Positions 25,409 to 34,065 of a DNA stretch of 64,000 nucleotides are shown in pieces; the stretch's first letter is position 1, and every line of letters starts with the position of its first letter. The notes under the pieces are model-generated. The model was not told the origin of the DNA. It worked only from the letters and a program-made list of their open reading frames with translations, and made no database searches. The stretch lies in NCBI GenBank assembly GCA_029776255.1, contig JAKOTN010000159.1, forward strand, positions 164,010-228,009, read 5' to 3'. A program made the translations under genes and the position numbers. Source of the stretch: Pseudomonadota bacterium. Its GTDB lineage: Bacteria > Pseudomonadota > Gammaproteobacteria > Burkholderiales > Rhodocyclaceae.

Positions 25409-26468
25409 CCGGTTCCTCATTGTCAGGCTCGTCGTCGACGTAAAAGATCTCGACGCCTGCGTCATCATCATCCCACTCGTCGTCTCCCGAAGCGTCGTCG
25501 TGTGCGGCAGACGCTTCCTGACGCAGCGTATCGATCAACTCGGCCAGATCGTCGGGCAGGCCGGAACGCCACGACATCGCCTTGCCGCTGAGCGGATGAA
25601 CCAGCGCCAGACGGCAGGCATGCAATGCCTGATGCGCAAACAGCGGTCCACGCGGCACGCGACTGGCGACACCGCCATAAACCGGGTCACCGACCAGCGG
25701 ATGACCGATCGAGGTCATATGAACGCGAATCTGATGCGTCCGCCCGGTTTCCAGTGCGCATTCGACGAGAGTACACCCCTGAAAATGCTCCAGACTCCGG
25801 TAACGCGTCCGTGCGGGCTTGCCAGTGCGCACAACGGCCATCCGTGTGCGTTGCGTCGGATGGCGACCGATCGGGGAATCGACGATACCGGCCTTGTCGA
25901 CGATACCGCGCACCAAGGCCTGGTAAATGCGTTTGACGGTGCGCGCCTGTAATTGCCGCACCAGATGGGTCTGCGCCTCGAGCGTCTTGGCAACGACGAT
26001 CAAACCGCTGGTATCCTTGTCGAGTCGATGCACGATACCCGCCCGAGGCACCTTCTCGAGTTGAGGGGCATGGTGCAGCAGTGCGTTGAGCAAGGTGCCG
26101 TGCCAATTGCCGTTCCCGGGATGGACGACCAGACCGACCGGTTTATCGAGCACGATCACCGCCGCGTCCTCGTAAACAATTTGCAGGGGAATATTTTCCG
26201 GCGTGGACGATTCTGCGCGTTCGTCGGGCGCTGCTGTCAATTCGATGCCTTCGCCCGCCCAGAGCTTGCGACGCGGTTCGAGGACGACGTTTCCCCCCAC
26301 GGCGACGCGCCCCGCGCGGACCCAGTTTTGCAAGCGGCTGCGCGAATGCTCGAATAACAATTGAGCCAGCACTTGATCCAGCCGTAGCCCACTGCATTCG
26401 GTCGGCACGGTCAAGGTAATTTTTGGGTTTGCGCTATAATCGCCTGGTTCCGTGTCCTTGGTGGACAT
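25398..26468 (-). CDS. rluD: 23S rRNA pseudouridine synthase RluD
   Basis: 356 residues if started at ATG 26468; ATGs at 26504/26507 are alternatives but overlap bamD. An S4 domain (LRLDQVLAQLL...SRSRLQNWVRAGRVAVGG) is followed by the catalytic domain with HRLDKDTSGL (catalytic Asp), RTVKRIYQALVRG and TGRTHQIRVHM. The protein ends with an unusual, highly acidic tail of about 35 residues (DDASGDDEWDDDDAG...), part of which is shared with the pgeF start region. It makes pseudouridines at 1911/1915/1917 in helix 69. Confidence 0.92.
   Translation of the reverse strand: MSTKDTEPGDYSANPKITLTVPTECSGLRLDQVLAQLLFEHSRSRLQNWVRAGRVAVGGNVVLEPRRKLWAGEGIELTAAPDERAESSTPENIPLQIVYEDAAVIVLDKPVGLVVHPGNGNWHGTLLNALLHHAPQLEKVPRAGIVHRLDKDTSGLIVVAKTLEAQTHLVRQLQARTVKRIYQALVRGIVDKAGIVDSPIGRHPTQRTRMAVVRTGKPARTRYRSLEHFQGCTLVECALETGRTHQIRVHMTSIGHPLVGDPVYGGVASRVPRGPLFAHQALHACRLALVHPLSGKAMSWRSGLPDDLAELIDTLRQEASAAHDDASGDDEWDDDDAGVEIFYVDDEPDNEEPDEQ
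26435..26440 (+). promoter_or_regulatory. -10 box of the bamD promoter, inside the rluD coding start
   Basis: TATAAT in the context GCGCTATAATCGCC on the plus strand would start bamD transcription near 26447, about 60 bases before its ATG. The box lies in the first codons of rluD, so the divergent genes overlap in their control regions. Confidence 0.5.
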
Positions 26469-26505
26469 CGCGCCTGGCGCCTTTTCTTTTTGTGGGTTTT
26501 TCATC

Positions 26506-27306
26506 ATGCGTAGTTTAGCGTTTATCGTGACGCTTTTAATCGCCACGCTGCTCGCCGGCTGCGGCCTCCTGCCCGCCGAGAAGGACGAAACCGTCGGCTG
26601 GTCGGCCAACAAGCTTTACGCGGCAGCCAAGGACGCGCTGACCGAGGGCTCTTATACCAAGGCGATCAAGTATTTCGAGAAGCTCGAGTCCCGCTACCCT
26701 TACGGCCGCTATGCACAGCAAGCGCAGATCGAAATCGCTTATGCCTATTGGAAGGATCTGGAACCGGCTTCGGCAATTTCCGCCTGCGACCGTTTCATCA
26801 AGCTGCACCCCAACCACCCCAACGTCGATTACGTTTATTACTTGCGCGGCTTGATCAATTTCAACGAAGACCTGGGCCTGCTTGGTTCCATCAGCAATCA
26901 AGACATGACCGAGCGTGATCCAAAAGGCGCACGTGAATCCTTTGAAACGTTCAAGGAACTGGCGACACGTTTTCCCGACAGCAAATACACGCCCGACGCC
27001 ATCCTGCGCATGCGCTATCTGGTCAACGCACTGGCCTCGCTGGAACTGCATGTCGCACGTTACTACATGAAACGTGGCGCTTATCTGGCGGCGGCCAATC
27101 GTGCCCAATATGCCTTGAAGACCTACCCGGACGCGCCCGCTGGCGAGGAGGCGTTATTCATCATGATCAAGGCTTACGATCAACTGGGCCTCAACGATCT
27201 GCGTGACGACACCGATCGGATCATGCGCAAGAATTTCCCCAACAGCAGCTATTACGCTCGCGGCCTGACCCTGAGTCGCGAGGAACCGTGGTGGAAACTT
27301 TGGTAG
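26506..27306 (+). CDS. bamD: Outer membrane assembly lipoprotein BamD
   Basis: 266 residues from ATG 26506. The signal peptide ends in LLAGCG (Cys19). The mature part is built of TPR-like helices: AKDALTEGSYTKAIKYFEKL, RYPYGRYAQQAQIEIAYAYW, FIKLHPNHPNVDYVYYLRGL and DSKYTPDAILRMRYLVNALA. BamD is the essential TPR lipoprotein of the BAM complex that inserts outer-membrane proteins. Divergence from rluD is the standard arrangement. Confidence 0.94.
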   Translation: MRSLAFIVTLLIATLLAGCGLLPAEKDETVGWSANKLYAAAKDALTEGSYTKAIKYFEKLESRYPYGRYAQQAQIEIAYAYWKDLEPASAISACDRFIKLHPNHPNVDYVYYLRGLINFNEDLGLLGSISNQDMTERDPKGARESFETFKELATRFPDSKYTPDAILRMRYLVNALASLELHVARYYMKRGAYLAAANRAQYALKTYPDAPAGEEALFIMIKAYDQLGLNDLRDDTDRIMRKNFPNSSYYARGLTLSREEPWWKLW

Positions 27307-27402
27307 GATTATTTTCCCACCGAACGCGATGGTTCGCTTTCGGGCGGTGATCGGCCGAAATCGCCAGAATCACCGGCACCGACGGCAGACCCAATCCTGA
27401 AC

Positions 27403-29787
27403 TCAGATCGACTGCTTGACAGCCAGCAAGGCTTGATTGCGCAAGGTTCTCAACAGCGACAATTCCTTTTCCGAAAACACGATTTCGCCAGCGCGCGCAC
27501 GGTCGGCATAAATCAGCGCCAGCGGACCGCTCTTGAGGCACAACGGAAAAAGAACGAAGGTTTCCGAACTCACCGCCTGACGGAACCATGCCGGAATACG
27601 CGCGGCGATATTTGGATCATTGGTATTGCTGATCAGAATATCGACCCCGTTGGCCAGCGCGGCGTGAAAAATGTCGGGGACAAACAGCAGCGAAAATTTG
27701 AAACGCCTGGCAATTTCCAGGGCGTTGACGCCAAACCCGAAGCGTCCGAGCATGGTGTTGCTGCGTCCGTCGCGAATGCACAACACCACGGTTTTGAATT
27801 TCATCGCCCGATACATGGTTTCTAGGATGATGTGCAGAACATCGTTGAGCTTGAAGTCGCTGATCAAGGCGTTGCTGACATCCTGAATTCCCGCCAGCAG
27901 GATCGCCTCACCTTTAGCCGCCCCATTGCCACCGCCGCCGCCATCCGAAATGACGTCGGATACCCCCGATCCCGTGCCCGGGTCGCCGAGCACCAAAGTC
28001 CCCTGCAACCCCCCGTCACCGGACGCCACCATTTCCAGTCCGTCGATGGCTCGACCGATCTGCCGACCAAGAGGCGTTGGCTGCAACTTCAAATGGATGA
28101 TTCTGGAAAACGCCGCCAACTGCGCCAACGCCTTGTCCAGCGCCTTGTGCAACGCCGGTTCATCGAGCGGCACGGCGTTTTCGAAGCGGGCGGCGATCCG
28201 GCGCAATTCAACGGGCTGCTGCTCGATCGCCAATTCACCGACCAACGCACACACATCGTTCGACAATTCCGCGAGAACATGTAAACGCTCTTCAGCGTTG
28301 CCCGGACGGCGAACGCTACCGGGCGGTAGCTTGTGCATGCTGTTGACGATCAGTCGCGGAAATCCCCAGGCTTGAGCAATGGCCACCCCAAGGTCCTGAA
28401 AAGAAACGCCGAGCACTTGTAGCGCCGCCTTATCGTCGGTGAGATTCTTTTGCGACGCCACCCGCCGGATTTCGGCGGTTTCCTCTGGAAAATAGTACTG
28501 GCTGAGCAGGCTGCCAAGGTTATGGAGCATCGCGCAGATGAAAACCTGCTCGACGTCGCCGCGCGCGACGACCTTGCTGGCCAGATCGCGCGCCAGAATG
28601 CCTGCCAGATTCGCGCGCAGGAACTGATCCTTGAGCCGATTGGCAAGTTCCCTGTTTTGCAGGTGGTCGAAGAGTATGACCGTGATGGCGATACCGCGCA
28701 CCGCGTCCAGCCCAAGTACCGCCACCGCGCGTGAAACGGTGCTGATGTCGCCGCCACCGGCCTGTCGGTAATGCGCGGAATTCACCACCCGCAGGATTTT
28801 GTTGGTCACCGAAAAATCCTTGAGGATGACGTTGGCGATGTCGGAAATGCTCTGCGTTTCAGTGGCGGCGATGCGATTGATCGCGCAGACAGACTCGGAT
28901 AGCGCGGGGAAATCGCTTTTGTGACGCATGCGCCGCAACAGGAACTCGATCGTGCTTTGAGTCTTGTCCACCGATTCGACGGCTACCGCCGGCCGCAGAT
29001 AGACGTCGAACGCCTGGCGCATCTGCGTGGCGGACGCGAAACGCTTATCCGGGTCGCGCGCCAGTGCACGGTAAAGAAGGTGCGTGAGCCGGTCGTCGAA
29101 CGCACTGCCGGCGGCAGCCGGCAGCCGGATGTCGTCATCGGCGATCTTATTCATCACCGATTTGATATCGGTGCCGGCAACCGCTCGCTGCCCGGTCAAC
29201 AATTCGTAAAAAACCAGCCCCGCCGAAAAGACATCGGATTTCTCACTGCTGATCCGCCGCGTGATGTATTCGGGCGCCATGTACGCCGGCGTTCCGGACA
29301 GTGCCCCGCCATCGGACGCCAACGCCTCGGCACGCGCGGCGATACCGAAATCCATCACTCGCGGTACGTCGTCGATGAGAATATTGCTGGGTTTGAGGTC
29401 GCGGTGAATGATGCCCTGGGCGTGCGCATGCGCGACCGCGTCGAGCACCGCCTGCATGATGGCGATGCTCCTGTCGACCGCCAGCGCACCGTTCTTTTTC
29501 AAATAGTCGGCAAGACTCTCGCCGGGAACATGCTCGAATACCAGATAAAAATCGCCCTGCTCTTCGCCGGCTTCAAAAATCGGCACGATATTCGGGTGCC
29601 GCAACTGACTGACGATACGCGCTTCTTCGAGCAGGCGCCGGTTTTGCGATGCCTCGGCATGGGAAAAATGCATGGTCTTGATCGCCACCTGCCGTTGCAG
29701 ATGCGGATCGAGCGCCAAATAGACCACGCTCTGAGCGCCGCGTCCCAACTCACGAACGATGGTGAAACGTCCAATGCGTTTATTCAC
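27403..29787 (-). CDS. Ser/Thr protein kinase-HDOD-GAF signalling protein
   Basis: 794 residues. Residues ~7-265 are a Hanks-type kinase with Gly loop GRGAQSVVY, Lys37, HRDLKPSN, DFG (MDFGIA) and GTPAYMAPE, all catalytic residues present. Residues ~280-480 are an HDOD domain (FPALSESVCAINRI, LKDFSVTNKILRVVNSAHYR, VFICAMLHNLGSLLSQYYF). After a Gly-rich linker (DGGGGGNG) the C-terminus (~650-790) is a GAF-like domain. It is soluble, with no membrane segment. HDOD proteins sit in motility and c-di-GMP pathways; the combination suggests a kinase controlled by GAF sensing and acting through HDOD. Targets are unknown. Confidence 0.88.
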   Translation of the reverse strand: MNKRIGRFTIVRELGRGAQSVVYLALDPHLQRQVAIKTMHFSHAEASQNRRLLEEARIVSQLRHPNIVPIFEAGEEQGDFYLVFEHVPGESLADYLKKNGALAVDRSIAIMQAVLDAVAHAHAQGIIHRDLKPSNILIDDVPRVMDFGIAARAEALASDGGALSGTPAYMAPEYITRRISSEKSDVFSAGLVFYELLTGQRAVAGTDIKSVMNKIADDDIRLPAAAGSAFDDRLTHLLYRALARDPDKRFASATQMRQAFDVYLRPAVAVESVDKTQSTIEFLLRRMRHKSDFPALSESVCAINRIAATETQSISDIANVILKDFSVTNKILRVVNSAHYRQAGGGDISTVSRAVAVLGLDAVRGIAITVILFDHLQNRELANRLKDQFLRANLAGILARDLASKVVARGDVEQVFICAMLHNLGSLLSQYYFPEETAEIRRVASQKNLTDDKAALQVLGVSFQDLGVAIAQAWGFPRLIVNSMHKLPPGSVRRPGNAEERLHVLAELSNDVCALVGELAIEQQPVELRRIAARFENAVPLDEPALHKALDKALAQLAAFSRIIHLKLQPTPLGRQIGRAIDGLEMVASGDGGLQGTLVLGDPGTGSGVSDVISDGGGGGNGAAKGEAILLAGIQDVSNALISDFKLNDVLHIILETMYRAMKFKTVVLCIRDGRSNTMLGRFGFGVNALEIARRFKFSLLFVPDIFHAALANGVDILISNTNDPNIAARIPAWFRQAVSSETFVLFPLCLKSGPLALIYADRARAGEIVFSEKELSLLRTLRNQALLAVKQSI

Positions 29788-29989
29788 GCTGTTCCATGCT
29801 CACGATGGGAAAGGGTGACTACAGTCTAGGCGGCTTTGTTGCGCCGGAAAACCAGAAAATACCGTTGAATCGTACGGTTAACACCGGTTTTTGCCGTCCA
29901 CCGGGGCGCATTGCCCCGCGCCTTCCGATGGCCTAACCTATACTTCAAAGACTATCGGAGTTTCCCCAACCTTTTCGTCGAGTAAAGCC

Positions 29990-31120
29990 ATGTCCGCCTT
30001 GACCGTGAAACGAGGTAGCACGCGCCGTCCGGACCCGAGACAAGCGGTTGATGAACTACGAAGCGTCATCGGCCAGAAAAATGCCAACCTGATTCTTCTT
30101 TTCATCTCGTCGACATACGATTTAGCGGCGCTCGAAGAAGCGTTGCGCGGTGTCTTCGATTGCCCGGTCGTCGGCTGCACCACATCCGGCGAGATCGCCT
30201 CGGATGGCGGCTATCTGACGGGCAGTCTGGTTGGAGTCAGCCTCGCCTCGCCGAATCTGTTCGTTCACCCCAAGCTGATAGCGCCGTTGAGTGCATTCGG
30301 CCTGACTGAAGGTGAAAACCTGGCCAGTGCGCTGCGCGGCGAACTAAAACTGGGCGCCGATTTCGATCCACGCCAGATGTTCAGCCTCCTCCTGGTCGAC
30401 GGACTGTCGATGCTCGAAGAACAACTCGTGGCGACACTGCACAAGACGTTGTCAGGATTGCCACTTTGCGGCGGCTCGGCCGGCGACGATTTGTCATTCG
30501 CGCGCACGCATGTGTATTTCGACGGTTGTTTCCACACCGACGCCGCGATTTTAATGTTGTTTGAAACCACCCTGCCGTTCGTACTTTTTCAGACGCAGCA
30601 TTTCGAGCCAACCGAAACGCGCCTGGTCATCACGGCCAGCGACTGCGCGACGCGAACGGTCAGCGAGATCAACGGCGGCCCGGCGGCCGAGGAATATGCC
30701 AGATCTGTCGGTCTCGATCTCGCCGAGCTCAGCCCGCAGATTTTCGCCGCTCACCCGGTGATGTTGAAGATAGACGGCGAATATTATGTCCGCTCGATCC
30801 AGAAAGTTAATCTGGACGGTAGCCTGACCTTTTTTTGTGCCATTGACGACGGCTTGGTGCTGACGGTCGGGCGCGGCAAGGAACTGGTCGAGAGCCTGGC
30901 CGAAACCATCGCCCGTCTGCGCCGTCAGTTGCCGACCCTCAAGCTGATCGTCGGCTACGACTGCATCCTGCGCCGCCTCGAACTGGAGCAGAAAAATCTC
31001 ACCGAGGCGGCGGCGCGGGTCCTACAAGAAGTCGATTTCGTCGGTTTTTCAACGTACGGCGAACAGGTAAATGGCATTCACGTCAATCAGACGCTGACGG
31101 GCGTGGCCCTGGGAGATTAG
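29990..31120 (+). CDS. FIST-domain sensory protein
   Basis: 376 residues from ATG 29990; upstream frame sequence has no homology. FIST_N is seen as NLILLFISSTYDLAALEEAL, CPVVGCTTSGEIASDGGYL and LPLCGGSAGDDLSF; FIST_C follows with FAAHPVMLKIDGEYYVRSI and ends with the typical FVGFSTYGEQVNGIHVNQT. FIST domains are thought to bind small ligands such as amino acids. The gene lies 3 bases before a hybrid histidine kinase that lacks its own input domain, so the FIST protein probably provides its signal. Confidence 0.92.
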   Translation: MSALTVKRGSTRRPDPRQAVDELRSVIGQKNANLILLFISSTYDLAALEEALRGVFDCPVVGCTTSGEIASDGGYLTGSLVGVSLASPNLFVHPKLIAPLSAFGLTEGENLASALRGELKLGADFDPRQMFSLLLVDGLSMLEEQLVATLHKTLSGLPLCGGSAGDDLSFARTHVYFDGCFHTDAAILMLFETTLPFVLFQTQHFEPTETRLVITASDCATRTVSEINGGPAAEEYARSVGLDLAELSPQIFAAHPVMLKIDGEYYVRSIQKVNLDGSLTFFCAIDDGLVLTVGRGKELVESLAETIARLRRQLPTLKLIVGYDCILRRLELEQKNLTEAAARVLQEVDFVGFSTYGEQVNGIHVNQTLTGVALGD

Positions 31121-31123
31121 CGC

Positions 31124-32989
31124 ATGAGCGACATCGCCGCGCTACAGGCACGAGTCGCCCAGCTGGAACGGGAAATCGCCGCGCAGCGCAAAATCAACAA
31201 GGTATTGATGGAGCGTATCGAACGCAGTGTTAACGACACCGGCAGTTCGTACTCGCTATTCGAACGGAACATCACCTTGCAGCGCAGCGTCGACGCGCAA
31301 GTGCGCGAACTCGAGCGCGTAAACGGCGAACTGCATCGGATGATCGAAACCGCGAATCGCGCACAGCGCGTCGCGGAGGCCGCCAGCCAGGCCAAGAGCC
31401 AGTTTCTGGCAACCATGAGCCACGAAATCCGCACGCCGATGAACGGGGTGCTGGGAATGACCGAACTCTTGCTCGACACGCGGCTCGATAGCACGCAACG
31501 CCAATACGCCGTAGGGGTACTGCGCTCCGGCCAGCATCTGCTTGGAATCATCAACGATATCCTGGACTTCTCGAAAATCGAATCGGGGCGCATGGAGCTT
31601 GAAGCGGTGGCGGTCGACATCGGCGAGATTGTCGAGGATACCGCCGCGATGTTTGCCCAGGCGGTGGCCGAAAAGGGTCTCGAACTGACGACGGAGATCT
31701 CGCCGCCCGACCAAGCCCTGATTGTCCGCGGCGACGCCTTCCGCCTCCGGCAAGTGCTGATCAATCTGATCAACAATGCCGTCAAGTTCACCCCGCGCGG
31801 CGAAATTATCGTCCGCGCGCATCTTGCCGTCGAAGGCGACGACTGCCGGATCGACCTGAGCGTCGAAGACACTGGCGTTGGAATTCCACCGGAGGCCCGG
31901 GAAAAAGTATTTGAGCACTTCGCCCAGGCCGACGGATCGACCACCCGCCAGTTCGGCGGCACGGGTCTCGGACTGGCGATTTGCCGGCGCCTGATCGAAT
32001 TGATGGGCGGCAAGATTGGCGTGGACAGTCAAATCGGCCAAGGCAGCCGCTTCAAGGTCGAATTCGTGCTGCCGCGCCTTTCCGACCCTACCGCCGAAAC
32101 CCCTTCCTGGATGCTTGGCTCGCCCGCTCTGGTCGGACTGCCCATCCTCGTCGTCGACGACAACCCGACCGCTCGCACCGCCCTGGCGGCGCAACTCGCC
32201 GCCTGGCGCTTGCGGGTCACCGCCGTCGATAGCGGCGAACAGGCGCTGGCGACCCTGCACGATGCTCACCGCGCGGGCACGCCTTTCGCCCTGCTCGTTG
32301 TCGACCGCGACATGCCGGGAATGACAGGCCCGCAACTCATCCATGCCATCCGGACCAGTCCTCCGTTGGCCGATAGCCGCGTCATTCTGCTTCGCCCCGC
32401 AAGCACGGCGGCGCATTCCGACCAAGACACCTACCAAGACCCGCGAAACGGCAATCTCCAGAGCGTCGGCAAACCGGTTCGGCGAGCGGAGTTGTGGTCG
32501 GCGCTGATGCAGTCCGTGGATATCGTGAGCGATCCGGCGCCAGATGTCGCCGCCGCGGAACCGCCACCACAGCCGGTGAAACTGCGCGGACGAGTGCTTC
32601 TTGCCGAGGACAACGTCGTCAATCAGATCGTCGCCGAAGCGATGCTGACCAATCTCGGCTTGACCGTCGAAATCGCCAATGACGGGCAGGAAGCATTATT
32701 GCTGGCCGCCGTTCAAAGTTTCGATATCATTCTGATGGACTGTCAAATGCCGGTCCTGGACGGTTATGAAGCCACCCGGTCGCTACGCCTGAGAGAAACG
32801 GAAAACGGCCGACGCCGGCCAGTGATCGCGCTCACCGCCAATGCCATGGAAGGCGACCGCAAGCAGTGTCTGGCGGCGGGCATGGACGATTATCTCGCCA
32901 AGCCCTACACCCAGGAGCAACTGGAGCACGTTCTCAACCACTGGCTGAACAACGAGAATGGACTCCCCGCCGGCGAAACAAGTGAATGA
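31124..32989 (+). CDS. Hybrid histidine kinase with two receiver domains, cytoplasmic
   Basis: 621 residues. There is no membrane segment: residues 1-95 are coiled coil ([20 protein letters not shown]). H100 sits in [19 protein letters not shown], followed by N box [13 protein letters not shown] and boxes [11 protein letters not shown] and [10 protein letters not shown]. Receiver 1 (~340-460) has [12 protein letters not shown] and KPVRR; receiver 2 (~482-605) has [21 protein letters not shown] and AKPYTQEQ. Both phospho-acceptor Asp residues are present. With no sensor of its own, it most likely receives input from the adjacent FIST protein. No Hpt partner or output regulator is adjacent. Confidence 0.92.
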   Translation: MSDIAALQARVAQLEREIAAQRKINKVLMERIERSVNDTGSSYSLFERNITLQRSVDAQVRELERVNGELHRMIETANRAQRVAEAASQAKSQFLATMSHEIRTPMNGVLGMTELLLDTRLDSTQRQYAVGVLRSGQHLLGIINDILDFSKIESGRMELEAVAVDIGEIVEDTAAMFAQAVAEKGLELTTEISPPDQALIVRGDAFRLRQVLINLINNAVKFTPRGEIIVRAHLAVEGDDCRIDLSVEDTGVGIPPEAREKVFEHFAQADGSTTRQFGGTGLGLAICRRLIELMGGKIGVDSQIGQGSRFKVEFVLPRLSDPTAETPSWMLGSPALVGLPILVVDDNPTARTALAAQLAAWRLRVTAVDSGEQALATLHDAHRAGTPFALLVVDRDMPGMTGPQLIHAIRTSPPLADSRVILLRPASTAAHSDQDTYQDPRNGNLQSVGKPVRRAELWSALMQSVDIVSDPAPDVAAAEPPPQPVKLRGRVLLAEDNVVNQIVAEAMLTNLGLTVEIANDGQEALLLAAVQSFDIILMDCQMPVLDGYEATRSLRLRETENGRRRPVIALTANAMEGDRKQCLAAGMDDYLAKPYTQEQLEHVLNHWLNNENGLPAGETSE

Positions 32990-33041
32990 GCGGCGCGCCG
33001 ACGCCGACGGTTTTCTCGCCCTGCCGAATGCGGTAGCCACT

Positions 33042-33464
33042 TCAAATGGCGTCGCCCGCTTTGCCTTTGACGTTCGGCGGAATATGAATGTCGCGTTCAT
33101 CCTCTCGATTCCCCCGCTTGCTGGTGCTGTCACAACTTCCGCAATCGCAATCGCTGGCGAACTCGCCAAGCGCGAAACAGCCGTCGAAATCCGGAATATC
33201 GCAGCCAAGGTCGCAAAACCCCCGTTGCGAATGAAGCATGCGCGGAGGCAAGGTCGAGAAGCGCCTATGCGCCACGCCACACAGATAAGTACGGCGCCTG
33301 AGAACCAACAATCCCGCGACAACACCGTATCGTCGCACTGCCCTGAAACCCAGAACCGAACAACTCCTGCGTCCGGTGTGGGCGGCATACGCACAGCAAA
33401 AACCCTTGTGTGGCGACACATAACGCTGGTAGCCGACTATCGCCGCGAGGAGAAGCTTGCGCAT
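33042..33464 (-). CDS. YidD-like membrane insertion efficiency factor, long Cys-rich form
   Basis: 140 residues from ATG 33464 (TTG 33470 possible). The first ~75 residues match the DUF37/YidD family: RKLLLAAIVGYQRYVSPHKG, a Cys pair in FCCAYAAHTGRRSCSVLGFRAV, then RRYGVVAGLLVLRRRTYLCG. The C-terminal half is unusually Cys-rich (FCDLGCDIPDFDGC, DCDCGSCDS), the form found in some gamma- and betaproteobacteria away from the rpmH-rnpA-yidC locus. Partner and role of this variant are not established. Confidence 0.75.
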   Translation of the reverse strand: MRKLLLAAIVGYQRYVSPHKGFCCAYAAHTGRRSCSVLGFRAVRRYGVVAGLLVLRRRTYLCGVAHRRFSTLPPRMLHSQRGFCDLGCDIPDFDGCFALGEFASDCDCGSCDSTSKRGNREDERDIHIPPNVKGKAGDAI

Positions 33465-33612
33465 GGTCAAGGGCAGCGATGGAAGAGTGGAACCGCCAGT
33501 TCTTGTGACAGCGCGTAATCGTGATAACCGTCATCCATTCTTCGATTCCACTTTCAAACAGAAGGGTTCATCAAGGTCGCCTTTTCGGTCGCGAGCAATC
33601 GACGTCGGCTGA

Positions 33613-34065
33613 TCAGTTCTCATCCGCGATCCACAGCAGACGTGGTGCGGCACCCCGCCGACCACCGACTGCGGCCAATTGGCCGAATTCCCGGGCCAGC
33701 GCACACACTGCCTGTTCGTCGACGCCGACCAGCAGGCAGCTCCGCTCGACAGGCCAGAGGCCGTCGTCGGCGATATTGCACGCCGGAAAGTGTACCCAGC
33801 GCAAGGCGGCGAGGCGATCTTCCAAGGCGTGTTGACGAGATTCGTTTTCTACGTCGGTCAGTGGCGTCCCTGGATTGAAAGCGGTGACGATTCCCCACGC
33901 GATACCATCCCGGTCGGTGGCTGGACACCACAGGAGGCTCTGCCGCGCCAGAAAAGCGTCGAAAGCGGCGTCGACACGACCAATGCGCAGGTCGAACGCC
34001 CCCGAGGGCGTCAGCACCCGATAGGTGGTGGCCCGAAATGCGGTCGCCAGCGCGGTATCGTTCAT
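33613..34065 (-). CDS. DUF3293 domain protein
   Basis: 150 residues. The start overlaps the rmuC stop (ATGA). The sequence contains DAAFDAFLARQSLLWCPATD, GIVTAFNPGTPLTDVENE and the late segment ERSCLLVGVDEQAVCALAREFGQLAAV, typical of DUF3293 (AFNP and LG.P-type motifs). Function is unknown. It is soluble and probably cytoplasmic. Confidence 0.78.
   Translation of the reverse strand: MNDTALATAFRATTYRVLTPSGAFDLRIGRVDAAFDAFLARQSLLWCPATDRDGIAWGIVTAFNPGTPLTDVENESRQHALEDRLAALRWVHFPACNIADDGLWPVERSCLLVGVDEQAVCALAREFGQLAAVGGRRGAAPRLLWIADEN

Noticed and set aside
27307..27402. Inverted repeat CGGTGAT...ATCACCG after bamD as a terminator
   Set aside because: Loop of 17 bases and no following T run.
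32958..33518. 186-codon plus-strand frame over the YidD-like gene
   Set aside because: The opposite strand has YidD motifs; the plus frame does not.
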